From assembly GCA_023459495.1 (NCBI GenBank), contig JAEWTL010000118.1, positions 1 to 64,000 on the forward strand: a stretch of DNA of 64,000 nucleotides. Direction: 5' to 3'. The position numbers and the translations under genes were made by a program. How positions within the stretch are numbered: position 1 is the stretch's first letter; every line of letters begins with the position of its first letter. Origin of the DNA: Bacillota bacterium (lineage in GTDB: Bacteria; Bacillota; Clostridia; Christensenellales; SZUA-584). Shown here piece after piece: positions 52,128-63,000 of this stretch. The notes beneath the pieces were generated by a model. That model was not told the origin of the DNA. It did no database searches and saw only the letters and a program-made list of their open reading frames with translations.

Positions 52128-53509
52128 TTGTGCCGCACCACCTCAAAGCGCTCCAACGTATATTTTTCATCGGGCGATATGCCTGCTTTCTGCAGCGCAA
52201 TGGATATCTGCTGCTGCGGCGTATCAACGCCCTGCAGATTCGGCAACAGCAGCCCGCGACGGTAGCCGCGGCTCACGATAACGCCATATCGCATGGCATC
52301 CAACTCATCTGTGCCGGAAACCGGCTCAGCATCCCCCAAAACGTCCACACTATAGACGAGTTCTGTCAGCTCCCCTGCCTCTACCGGGTCAAAACGCGGG
52401 TCGCCCGTGCCTGCGCTGATGGCATTCCGGATGATCTCGTCCGCGATGCATGTTTCCGTTGCGGATATCGTTCCAATACAGCCTCTCAGCCGTCCATGTT
52501 TTTTGAGGGATACGAACACGCCCGCGCTTCGTTCCGTTAAATCTTCCGGAAGCCCTTCAGGTCGTTTCATCGACTTGCCTGTCTTCAGATATGTCTCAAG
52601 TGATTGCCTCGCCAGCCCGACATACTCGTCTTCGGAATGCTTAATCGCTTGAAGCCGGCTGAGTTCCTCGGCTTCATATTGCTTCGCAAATCTCCGGACG
52701 TTGTCTTCTCCGGTCACCGTGAATACACAAACAGCATAACCTACGCCAAACGGGCCTTCATAGGACAGAAATTCGCTTTTAACCTCACAGCCATCCAGCA
52801 CACCGGCCATTTCGATGAAGGAGCGCAGGCCGCATTCAGCGGCAGCCTCGGTGAAATCTTCTTCAAATCGTAACAGCTGCAAAAAGTCGCCTGTACGAAG
52901 CGCATCAGTAAGCTGTTGGTCAAACTCCGGCCCTTCCTTTGCAAATCCGTATGGGCCCTCTCCGGTCAGCTTATGCGAAAGGTCGCCGCTGGCCACGAGC
53001 ACGGCATTTCGGTCCAGCTCATCGACAGCACGTCGGATGCACATGCCGAATCGGTAATGCTCAAGCGCGGAAAGCCCGGATATGGATATGCGCACGATAT
53101 TATAATCGGTAAAGTAATGGTCAATAAAATACAGAGGGATCATGGTACCGTGATCGAGACGGCTGTCCTTTTCCCCCATAGTTCCGGCAGATATGCCTGC
53201 CTCCTGCGCTTCTTCGCCGATTGCATGGACAAGCGCTTTATCATATTGCTTGTGCAGAGAAACCTTTTGAGCGCCAAAACGCCCGAAATCGCCTTTAGCA
53301 CTTTCTCCGGGTGAAATGTGGATATAGTCTCCATACATAATGGCGTGGGGCGAGACAACGATCACTGTTTCCGGCTTCAGTTCCGCAATCTTTTTGCCTG
53401 TCCATTCAAGCGCATCCACTGTTTTTTGTATCGCCCGCTGTTCCCCCTTGCCCACTTCGGGAATAATCAGCGGCGGATGAGGAACCACAAAAGCATGAGA
53501 AATACTCAT
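52124..53509 (-). CDS. AmmeMemoRadiSam proteins B and A fused (LigB/Memo-like + AMMECR1)
   Basis: 461 aa. Residues 1 to about 265 are a class III extradiol dioxygenase (LigB/Memo) fold: HPPLIIPEVGKGEQ, VIVVSPHAIMYGDY, RLDHGTMIPLYFI and VASGDLSHKLTGEGPYG keep the metal-type His residues. Residues about 285-461 are an AMMECR1 domain with the signature GRLRGCIGTISA and VSRGYRRGLLLPNLQG. With amrS it forms the complete system in one operon. AAAGGAGG precedes the ATG; an extended -10 TGATATAAT (53538-53533) is the likely promoter. Confidence 0.9.
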   Translation of the reverse strand: MSISHAFVVPHPPLIIPEVGKGEQRAIQKTVDALEWTGKKIAELKPETVIVVSPHAIMYGDYIHISPGESAKGDFGRFGAQKVSLHKQYDKALVHAIGEEAQEAGISAGTMGEKDSRLDHGTMIPLYFIDHYFTDYNIVRISISGLSALEHYRFGMCIRRAVDELDRNAVLVASGDLSHKLTGEGPYGFAKEGPEFDQQLTDALRTGDFLQLLRFEEDFTEAAAECGLRSFIEMAGVLDGCEVKSEFLSYEGPFGVGYAVCVFTVTGEDNVRRFAKQYEAEELSRLQAIKHSEDEYVGLARQSLETYLKTGKSMKRPEGLPEDLTERSAGVFVSLKKHGRLRGCIGTISATETCIADEIIRNAISAGTGDPRFDPVEAGELTELVYSVDVLGDAEPVSGTDELDAMRYGVIVSRGYRRGLLLPNLQGVDTPQQQISIALQKAGISPDEKYTLERFEVVRHK

Positions 53510-53574
53510 TTCGGCATCCTCCTTTAGATCATATTATATCATGAAAACGGTAAAATTTACATTCTCGCAAAATG

Positions 53575-53594
53575 AAAAAACCGGCTGTTGCCGG
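53575..53594 (-). terminator. terminator of the NRPS-kinase-regulator operon
   Basis: Minus strand CCGGC-aaca-GCCGG (53594-53581) followed by TTTTTT. Confidence 0.8.
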
Positions 53595-53625
53595 ATATGT
53601 CAATCAAAACAAATACGTTATTTTC

Positions 53626-55167
53626 TTAATCTTCACGGTCATAATATGCAGCGGTGCTCAGATTAAATTTAAGCTCACTGTCCTCTTCGATAAGCCCCAG
53701 CAGAATGCTGACGATATCCGCGTCAAACTGCGTGCCTGAACCCTTGACAAGCTGTTCTCGGGTTTCCTCCAGTGAAAGATGCCGCCTGTAATGACGGTCG
53801 CTCATCATAGCGTCAAACGCATCCGCAACCGAAATGATGCGGGCAAGAAGTTCGATCTCGTCGCCTTTGATTCCATCCGGATACCCGCTGCCGTCCACAT
53901 GCTCATGGTGGTGGCGCACGATGGGAACAATATCCTGAAACATTGAAACCGCGGAAAGGATCATCGCGCCTTTGATGGGATGCTGCTTGACCTCGGTGTA
54001 TTCTTCCTCGCTGAGCGAATAGCTCTTCAGGAGGATGTCGTCTGCCGTACCGATCTTTCCGATGTCATGAAAGATTCCCGCAATACGCAATTTTTCAAGC
54101 TCTTCGGGAGCAAACCCAAGCTTTTCGCCGATGCGGGTGCTGTAATACGCTACGCGATCCGAATGGCCTCGTGTATACTCATCCTTCGCATCCACCGCAA
54201 GCCGGAGCACCTCAATGGTATCCATATAGCGCACCTTTAGCTGCGCGTAAGTATTGTTCAGCTCTTCGTTCTTGGTATTGACAAGTGAGTGCAGAAACGC
54301 GTTGTTGATGGACGACGCGGCCTGTCGGGCATAAATCAGAAGTAAATCAATATCCTCATCCGCGCTGATATTGCTTACATAAATTGCTCCAATTGCAAGA
54401 TTACTTTCGCCACTAAGCGGAATGATAACGCCACCCTCAGGATGCTTGACGACCCTCATATCGGTACGCGCACGCCCGATCGCTTCTAAAAGCTCATGGT
54501 CAAGCAGATCGGGAAACTCGTCAATATCGACATCGTAAATGCCGATACCCCGGAATATACTCTTGCGAATAAATTCACCATCGTTGTTGATTTCGTTGGC
54601 AGGAATGTCATCCACAAGTATGAACGCATCCGAACTGTGGACCATGGGCAGAAGTTGGACCAGTATCTCCTCCAGTATATTGCCGATGGGCTGAAGCTGG
54701 TAAATCTTTGGCACAGACCCCAATATGCTCTGTAGACCGTCACGGAACTTCTGTATGGTGCGCATCTGCGAAATCGCTTTGATACCAGATTCGATTAACA
54801 GTTGCAATTGGTCAAGACGGTCACTCTTCTCACAGTATGCCTGTATATCCAATGACTTAATGGTATTGATAGGCGGTGCAAGATCCTTATGCCCGGTCAA
54901 AAGCAGTATGTAAATTTCCTTGTTGGTCTCGCGAAGCCGCTCCACAACCGTTTCGCCATGAATCGGTTGCATGTAATAATCGAGGATCAAAAGGTCATAA
55001 TGGTTGCGTCTTAATTCCTCCAACCCTTCCAGCGGATTGGTGAAACCAACACACGCATAACCATTACGGTTTAAAAGCGCGCTAATGCTGTCGAGAATCC
55101 CTTCTTCATCGTCGATAATCATAATGCTGTATTCGGTTGATAGCTCGACGCGACGGTTTTTACGCAT
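53626..55167 (-). CDS. response regulator with HD-GYP c-di-GMP phosphodiesterase domain
   Basis: 513 aa. Receiver domain (about 15-130) with acidic pair IIDDEEG, phospho-acceptor Asp in DLLILDYYMQP and Lys in YCEKSD; a DUF3369/GAF-like middle domain (about 160-320); and HD-GYP (about 335-490) with GHSDRVAYYSTRIGEKLG, GIFHDIGKIG, HHHEHVDGSGYPDGIKG. It would hydrolyse c-di-GMP when phosphorylated. The ATG at 55167 has GGAGG and overlaps the kinase stop by 8 bases; a longer frame upstream would lie inside the kinase gene. Last gene of the NRPS operon. Confidence 0.92.
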   Translation of the reverse strand: MRKNRRVELSTEYSIMIIDDEEGILDSISALLNRNGYACVGFTNPLEGLEELRRNHYDLLILDYYMQPIHGETVVERLRETNKEIYILLLTGHKDLAPPINTIKSLDIQAYCEKSDRLDQLQLLIESGIKAISQMRTIQKFRDGLQSILGSVPKIYQLQPIGNILEEILVQLLPMVHSSDAFILVDDIPANEINNDGEFIRKSIFRGIGIYDVDIDEFPDLLDHELLEAIGRARTDMRVVKHPEGGVIIPLSGESNLAIGAIYVSNISADEDIDLLLIYARQAASSINNAFLHSLVNTKNEELNNTYAQLKVRYMDTIEVLRLAVDAKDEYTRGHSDRVAYYSTRIGEKLGFAPEELEKLRIAGIFHDIGKIGTADDILLKSYSLSEEEYTEVKQHPIKGAMILSAVSMFQDIVPIVRHHHEHVDGSGYPDGIKGDEIELLARIISVADAFDAMMSDRHYRRHLSLEETREQLVKGSGTQFDADIVSILLGLIEEDSELKFNLSTAAYYDRED

Positions 55168-57004
55168 CCCGGACCTCCGTGTCCTCTTCATACAGCGGCA
55201 GTTGGATATAAAATTTTGTCCCCTGCCCAACGCTGGATTCGAACCACATGTTGCCCCTGAACATGCCCTTGACCGTGCTGTGAGACATATAGAGTCCCAG
55301 CCCGGTACCATGCTTCCCCTTGGTGGTAATCATTTCTTTGAAAAGACGGTCCTTCACCTTATCTTCGATGCCTTTTCCAAAGTCGCAGATCGTAATCAGC
55401 ATTTTATTGCCTTCACTGGTGATCTGCAGAATGATCTCTCCGCCCTGTTCATCATAGGATTGAATGGCATTGACAATCACATTGTCCAGTATCTGAACCA
55501 GACTGTTGACATCGCCGGGAATTCGTGTCCCCCTATCCACACGTATATCCTGTGTGAACTTACACTGGTTCCGGACGATTTCATGCTGCATAAGTATTTT
55601 AACTCTTTTCAGCATTTCGTCAAGTGTAAACCACATATGACGCTGATTCACAAATTTCGACGCCTGATCTTTTACGGTCGAAATAATATCCGACATATAT
55701 CCCGTCTGCAGTTTCATCTTGCCCAGCCACTGATACATATCCTGCGCGATCTCCGCATGATCTTCCAAACTGACTTCAGGGTCCCCAACCGACGTTTCAT
55801 ATTCTTTCGCAAGGTATTGCATCTGTTCGATGCCACCTGCAATAGACATAATGGGCGTTTTTAAGTTATGCGCAATACCGCCAATCAACTGTCCCAACGA
55901 CGCGAGGCGTTCACGCTCCAGCAAGATGGATTGGTTCTCCTTGATCTTCTCTACGTCGTGGACATGCTGCGTAATGTTTTTGAACAGTAAAATTACTGCC
56001 ACGCATAAGGACCTTTGGATAATGGGTGTAATCTCTACAGTGTAGTATTGACGTACGCCGTTTAAGTCCGACACTACATCCTTTACGATGGTTGTATTCG
56101 TTTCAAGAGAACTTTGCGCCATTTCCGAAAAATCTCTGGGACCGAGTTGGCTGGGACCTGCTTCAGCAATGACGCTGCTCAATTTGACACCTTTTCGGAT
56201 CATACTAAGATAATAAAAGTTATCCATAAATGTATGATTGAAATCCAACACGTTCATGTCCTTATCCAGCACAATGAAGCTATCAGAAATCCGGTTAATC
56301 ACCGTTTGCAGAGCAATCGGTGAAACTTTAAGCAGATTGAAGCGGAACATGCCCAATAGATACAAAGCCATTGTTGCAGAAAATGCAATAGGCGTTGAAT
56401 AAACGTCAAAACCTAAAAGTTTGAATGTATATAGTACATTTGCTACTGTAGGAATAATACTTCCGATTAAAATAAGTACTGCCTGTGCTGAGAGTATGCC
56501 ATTACTCTTTATTGCATACACGCTGAGTAACACAAAACCAACAAGCATTAACGTATAGGAATATGCTGCATGGATATAAAAGTACCATCCGCATACATTT
56601 TCATTGTTCGGCGAATCTACTGCATATGTGATATAGAACAAGTGATGACTTTCATTTGTCCAAATTATTAATAATGTAATAATCGGTACGATATACAATA
56701 GCCAGTATACCTTCGTTAATTGCTTGTCCGAATAGACTTTACCTAAAAAGATTAACGATACTGGTATCGTAGCAGATCCTATGTATGTTACTTTCTCCCA
56801 GAACTTCCACGCCTCTTTATTACCCTGCTTGTAGGCAAGACCAAGAAGGATTACTGCCAGAGTCCAGATAAATATCTGGACGACAATTGTTATGAAATGA
56901 TAATGTAATGGCTTTTTGTTTTTTGCCAGTGCCAAATAGACGCACATAAATATCAACAGTACACTGGTAGCACAAGTTATATAAAATGATGGATCCATAC
57001 GCAT
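55160..57004 (-). CDS. 7TM-PAS sensor histidine kinase
   Basis: 614 aa. Seven membrane helices (about 8-220; for example YITCATSVLLIFMCVYLALA, IVVQIFIWTLAVILLGLAY) of the histidine-kinase 7TM type, a PAS domain (about 225-345: FIVLDKDMNVLDFNHTF), the H box GGIAHNLKTPIMSIAGG, and an HATPase domain with N box LDNVIVNAIQSYDEQGG, DFGKGIED and KHGTGLGLYMSHSTV. It starts 2 bases after the NRPS stop, and its GGGGGTG site lies within the last NRPS codons, so translation is coupled. The downstream REC-HD-GYP protein is the obvious partner. Confidence 0.92.
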   Translation of the reverse strand: MRMDPSFYITCATSVLLIFMCVYLALAKNKKPLHYHFITIVVQIFIWTLAVILLGLAYKQGNKEAWKFWEKVTYIGSATIPVSLIFLGKVYSDKQLTKVYWLLYIVPIITLLIIWTNESHHLFYITYAVDSPNNENVCGWYFYIHAAYSYTLMLVGFVLLSVYAIKSNGILSAQAVLILIGSIIPTVANVLYTFKLLGFDVYSTPIAFSATMALYLLGMFRFNLLKVSPIALQTVINRISDSFIVLDKDMNVLDFNHTFMDNFYYLSMIRKGVKLSSVIAEAGPSQLGPRDFSEMAQSSLETNTTIVKDVVSDLNGVRQYYTVEITPIIQRSLCVAVILLFKNITQHVHDVEKIKENQSILLERERLASLGQLIGGIAHNLKTPIMSIAGGIEQMQYLAKEYETSVGDPEVSLEDHAEIAQDMYQWLGKMKLQTGYMSDIISTVKDQASKFVNQRHMWFTLDEMLKRVKILMQHEIVRNQCKFTQDIRVDRGTRIPGDVNSLVQILDNVIVNAIQSYDEQGGEIILQITSEGNKMLITICDFGKGIEDKVKDRLFKEMITTKGKHGTGLGLYMSHSTVKGMFRGNMWFESSVGQGTKFYIQLPLYEEDTEVRDA

Positions 57005-57006
57005 TG

Positions 57007-60000
57007 CTACACCCCCGTAATTCCCTTCTCTTTTATAGTGTTTAAGAAAGATGCAATGTACCCTTCATCAATAACAGGCCATTCAAATCCAAGCCGTTCT
57101 AAAATCTGGTGCGTCTTTTTTGCTGTTATAATGATATTTTCATTAGCTTGGTCACCAGAAATATCTTCAATAATACCGGTCAGCCGTGACAAACTTCCTT
57201 TCTTACTCATCAAAATGACCCGTTGCATAAACTCCCGTCCGGATAGGATCTCAATTCTGTATCCATTCATTTCAATTAATGCTATCACTTCCGCTAATGT
57301 CATAATGTTTGTATTAAACACATGAAATACAGGCAACTTCGTTTCCACTGAGGCAAGTAACAGTATTGCATTAGCACATATATCCACAGGCGTCATTTCA
57401 ATGCGGGTGTCCAGCATCTCAATGGGTATACATCCGATATCGCAAATCGTTAAGAGTCGGTTGGCAAAAGCATTCTTTTCCGGATGGTATTGAAATCTGC
57501 CATTCATGCTTACCGTTAATACACCAACACGGAAAATACGCGCGTTAAGACCTTGTTCGATGGCCTTAAGTACGATCTCCTCGGATAGAAACTTACTCTT
57601 CACGTATTCGTTATCTTCATAGTTTTGTCCGATGTCAAAATAATTCTCATGGAATTCCCCTCGACGCATCGGGTCATCCCGATATTGTGTTCCCGATACA
57701 CTAACGGTGGAAACATGAAGCAGTACGGCTTTAGCATCTTTTACGAATTCTACAATATTCCGTGTACCCTCTACGTTTATTTGTTGGAATACCGTTGAAT
57801 AACCGATGTGGTCTGTTACCGCAGCACAATGGAAGACTGTGTCAATTTCCATCAGCTCATTATATTGGTGCACAGCTATTCCCAAATGATGCTGGGTGAT
57901 ATCGCCCTGCACGATTTGAACGTTTGCCATCATCTTTTGTGCACTGCTTCCAAAATAAAAAACCAAAACTTCACGCAATCGTGCTGTGCATTCCTTATGA
58001 CTCTTCCCGCGTACCAGACAACAGATTTTACTTTCGCCTTTTTCAATCAGTTCGGCAAGTATATGCGCACCAAGATAACCGGTGGCTCCGGTAATTAGTA
58101 TGTTCTTCATGTCCGGTGGTGTAATATGCCGATATTCTTTGATGTAAACCTTTTCGTTTTCCGTTTTGCGTACAGTTTTTGCAGTGTTCAACCTTGAACA
58201 TACACCGCGCAGCGTCTGATACTCGTAAAAATCCTGAGTCCGAATCGTCCACCCATACTGCAGCAAAGCAGCCTGTACCTTGATTACGCCCAACGAATCG
58301 CCGCCCAGCGCAAAGAAACTGTCCCCCGGCTGTACAGCGCTGATCTTCAATATTCTTGACCATATCCGCGCCATGATCTTTTCTGATTTAGTCAGCTTTT
58401 CATGGGGGGTATTATCCTGCGGCTGAGCCTCATTGTCTGGGCGAGTCAACAGTTTTCTGTTTACTTTTCCATTCAACGTAAGCGGCAGCTCCGACATCCC
58501 AATGAAAAATGACGGCACCATATATGAAGGCAGCTTCTTTGACAGGTATTTCCTCAGCATGTCAGGCGTTATGCCCTGCTTTGTCGCGTAATACGCACAG
58601 AGAAATTTGTTTACTCCCTCGTCCCAGTCCTTTACAACCGCTTCGCTTACTCCTTTAACTTCGCGTATCGCCGCTTCAATTTCTCCCAGCTCGATGCGCA
58701 GCCCGCGAATCTTCACCTGATGATCCACGCGGCCCTTTATCTCCATTTCGCCATTTTCCATAAAAGCACAGATATCACCCGACTGATACATAGTCTTTCC
58801 GGGCCAGTATGGATCCGGAGTAAATTTCTCCCGATTAAGCTCATCACGATTGATATAACCAGTAGCTACACAGGCACCGCTGATATAAGCCTCACCCAAC
58901 ACGCCCATGGGTACCGGGCGGCGATACTTATCCAGTATATACATCCGCGTATTAATGATGGGCCTTCCAATCGTAATATGGGATGTGTGTGACAGGTCTT
59001 TAAAAGTACAGTATACCGTGGTTTCCGTCGGACCATATCCGCTGATAATACGCGCATCTGTATATTTTTTAAGCAGCTTAAGAAGCGACAACGGGAATTC
59101 TTCCCCGCCGAGCACAATCTTCTGTATATTTCTTTTGGCTGCCGCACGAAAGGACGGATCGCTCATCATAATGCGCATACGCGTGGGCGTTGTTTGTATA
59201 AACTTCACTTGCTCAGTCTCGATTAATTCTGCAAGCATATGGGGCTGTCGCAACTCTTCTTCGGTACACAGCACCACGGTACATCCGAACAGTAAGGGCA
59301 GCAACGCATCAATCACAAAAATATCAAAAGAAACAGTAGTTACCGATACGCTTGTCTGGCTGCTGTCATAACAGATCGTCGTCTTTGTACCTTCATACAG
59401 ATTAAGCAGTGCTCTTCTGGGCAATACGCCGCCCTTGGGTATGCCTGTCGAACCGGATGTATAGATCATATAAGCAGCATCTTCCGGTCGGTCGATCGCA
59501 TCCAGATTCTCTGCGTCTCCATTATCAGGCACATCCTTTAGATTCAGCACATCACCATTGAACGGTATATTCACAGGGCTGTCGGTCAGTATAATCTTAG
59601 TATCGCTGTCTTCCAGCATAAAGGAAACCCGATCGTTGGGATAGGTGGGGTCTAGCGGAAGATACCCGCCGCCCGCTTTCAGCACACCCATTAACCCTGC
59701 CACCATATCAAATGAACGCCGTACATACAGCGCAACGATTGTGTTCCGCTGGACGCCCATCTCGCGAAGACGGTGCGCGATTTGGTTAGCCCGGTTATTG
59801 AGCTCCCAAAACGTCATGCGCTTTCCTTCTATAATCAGTGCAGCTTTGTCTCGGGAGGCTGTTGCAAGCGACTCAAGCAGCGATTGGATCGTAACGTTAA
59901 AATCAAGCGGCATATCCGTCTGGTTAAACCCCTGCGTGACCTGCCAGAGTTCCTGCGGCGACATCATCTCGACTCCTGCAATACACGTCTCAGGTGATTC

Positions 60001-63000
60001 CGGAAGAATGGTGAACAGCCGACAGAAATGTCCAGCCATGCGTTGGATCGTGGACCGCTTAAACAGCCGCTTATTGTATTCAAAATAGCACTGTACTCCT
60101 TCTTCATCTTCGTACAGTTCCAGTGTGATATCGAACTTGGCAAAGCCCGGGTCAAACGGGTATATAGCCGTATTTGTGCCGTCCAGAGATACCTGCATAT
60201 CCTTTTTCGCTACAATCAGCATCGTATCAAAAAGCGGGTTGCGGCTATAGTCCCGTGGCAGTGCGATATCAGCGATCATGCGCTCCAGCGGACAATCTTC
60301 ATTGGAGAAAGCAGCTGCACAGTATTTCGCTACACTGGCAAAGAAATCTGCAAAGCTAAGGTCTCCGCGTGGGAAGCATCGCATCGGAAGCGTGTTGATG
60401 AATACGCCCGCCATATCACGAAGCTCATCCCGCGTCCGGCCGGATATCGGCGTGCCTACAATAATATCCTCTTGTCCGGTATACTTCATCAGGAAGACAT
60501 TGTAGACTGCGAGTACGGCCATAAACAATGTGCCGCCATGCTGTGCTGCGAATGACTGAAGCGCTTCTTTGGCACCCTTTCCGATTCGGAACGCATGCCG
60601 AACGCCATCAAATCGCTGTTCCGCCGGACGCGGCCGGTCGGTATGCAAATTCAGCAACGGCAGCTCGCCCGAAAGCACGTTCTTCCAGTAATCCCGCTGT
60701 ATGTTCATACTGTCGGAATGCAGAAACTCTTGCTGCCATAGCGCATAATCCTTATATTCCAACGGCCTTTGCGCAAGCTTTTCGCCCTTGTATAGCGCAG
60801 CAAGATCGCTAAACAGTATCTTCTGGGAGCGCTGATCGCTGATGATATGATGCACATCAATAAACAATACGTGCCGCCGTGGCGCAGTCTTGATCAGAGC
60901 GGCATGCATCAGCGGTGCGGTCCCTAAATCGAAGGGCCGGATAAGCCCTTTCAATGTACTTCTCAGCGCTTTTCGTTCACATTCCAAGGCTTCCAGAACA
61001 AGCTTTGCTTTTTTATGAATCTGCTGCCTTAAATCCGCACCGCGCAGTACAAAGGATGTACGCAGCGTTTCATAATAATCCACCAGCCTCTGGAAGGCCG
61101 ACTGAAGCCTGTAAATGTCTATATCGCCTGTAATTTCAAACGCAAGAGGTATGTTGTAAGCGACAGACCCCTTATCAGCCTGGGCTAAAATCCACATGCG
61201 CTGCTGAGCCGAAGACACCGGATAGTCATGCTGTACAGGCGCACAGAGTATAGGGCTATATGAGGATTCTTCCGCAGCGTCAATCACAGCCGCCATGTCG
61301 GCCAGCCGAGGGGCATTGTACACTTCCTCGTGGCGAAATGCGACATGGAACTGCTGCTCGATCTGCGTCATTACATTCAGTATGCTCAGGGAGTCTCCGC
61401 CCACATCAAAGAAACTGTCGTTACGGCTGATTCGTTCCAGTCCCAGCTCGGCGCCCCATATTTCCGCCAACAACCGTTCTGTAGCGGTTTCCGGCGGCTG
61501 ATAGTCCTCTTTCTGATCTTCCAGATACGCCATAGGATCAGGGAGCTTATTCCGGTCCACCTTGCCGCTGTTATTGTAAGGCAGACTGTCCACAGTTATA
61601 AATATGGACGGAATCATGTACGCGGGCAAGTCCCGGCTCAGCTGCGCCTTAATATCCACGCTCTTGGGCGGATTACCGCAAAGATACGCGCAGAGGAAGC
61701 GGCTTCCCGCTGCGTCGTTTGTATAGGCAGTCACTGCGCTGGAAGTAACACCCGGGATGCTGAGCAGCCGATTTTCCACCTCGCCTAATTCAATTCTGAA
61801 GCCGCGTATCTTCACCTGTTTATCGATGCGGCCCAAAAATTCAATCTCACCAAGCGGATACCAGCGCGTGAGATCCCCTGTGCGGTAAAGTTTCATGCCC
61901 GGCTCAAACGGGTTGTCAATAAACCGCGTGCTATTCAGTTCCGGCTTGTTAAGGTAACCACGAGCTACACCTGGTCCTCCGATATACAGCTCGCCTGGTA
62001 CTCCAATAGGCACTGGGTTGTGGTGCGGGTCGAGGATATACGCCTTAACATCCGGCATCGGCCGTCCAATGTTTGGGACGGCGGCATGCGAAACTTCAGC
62101 CAAGGTACAGCATATAGTGATCTCCGTGGGACCATACATATTCGTAATACGTGCCTGTGTACACTGCTGAATCTGTGCTAAAAGCTTTTCAGTCAGCACG
62201 TCTCCGCCTAAGCCGATTTCGCGAAAATTCGCAAGGCATTCCGGTCTTTGACGGTCCGACAAAAGTAATTCCATCCGTCCCGGCGTCACCACCATCATGT
62301 TAACATTGGCGGACTGTATCAGCCGGACCATGTTGCGGGGCACGGTCACTTCGTGTTCCTGTGCCATTACCAAAGTCAGGCCGCTCGTCAGCGCGAGCGT
62401 ATACTCCATGACACTGATGTCAAACGAAATCGATGAAGCGCAAAGAAGCCTGCCGCCTGGCGAAAGGTCCCAAAGTTCCTGCATCGAATACACAAAGTGC
62501 ACGATCGAACGGTGTTCAATCTGCACGCCTTTGGGCTGTCCGGTTGAGCCGGAGGTGTATATCACATATGCGAGGCTGTCCGGTGTACAGTCGGATTTGA
62601 CCTTGCCTGCGGAAGGGATTCTCAAATCCGTCCGAACAACATGCAAACCGAGGTCATTAGGGCACTTGTATTCGTACTCTGGCGATACAATTACAATTTT
62701 TGCGCCGCTGTCGGCCAGCATGTATGCGATGCGCTCTGCCGGAATATCCGTATCAATGGGCTGAAATGCGCCGCCTGCTTTGAGGATTGCCGCCACTGCG
62801 ATGCAGTAATGAATATTACGACTCACCAAAAGGCCCACGATGCTGTCCCTGCGGACGCCGAGGCTGTAAAGATGGGCAGCCAGGGCGTCGGAGCGTTCGT
62901 CCAAATCGCGATAGGTCATCGTACTGCCTGCACAGACTACCGCTGGTGCGTCGGGGTCTTTATCAAAGCCGTGCTGTAGAAGCTCCGTCAGCGTTTCGCC

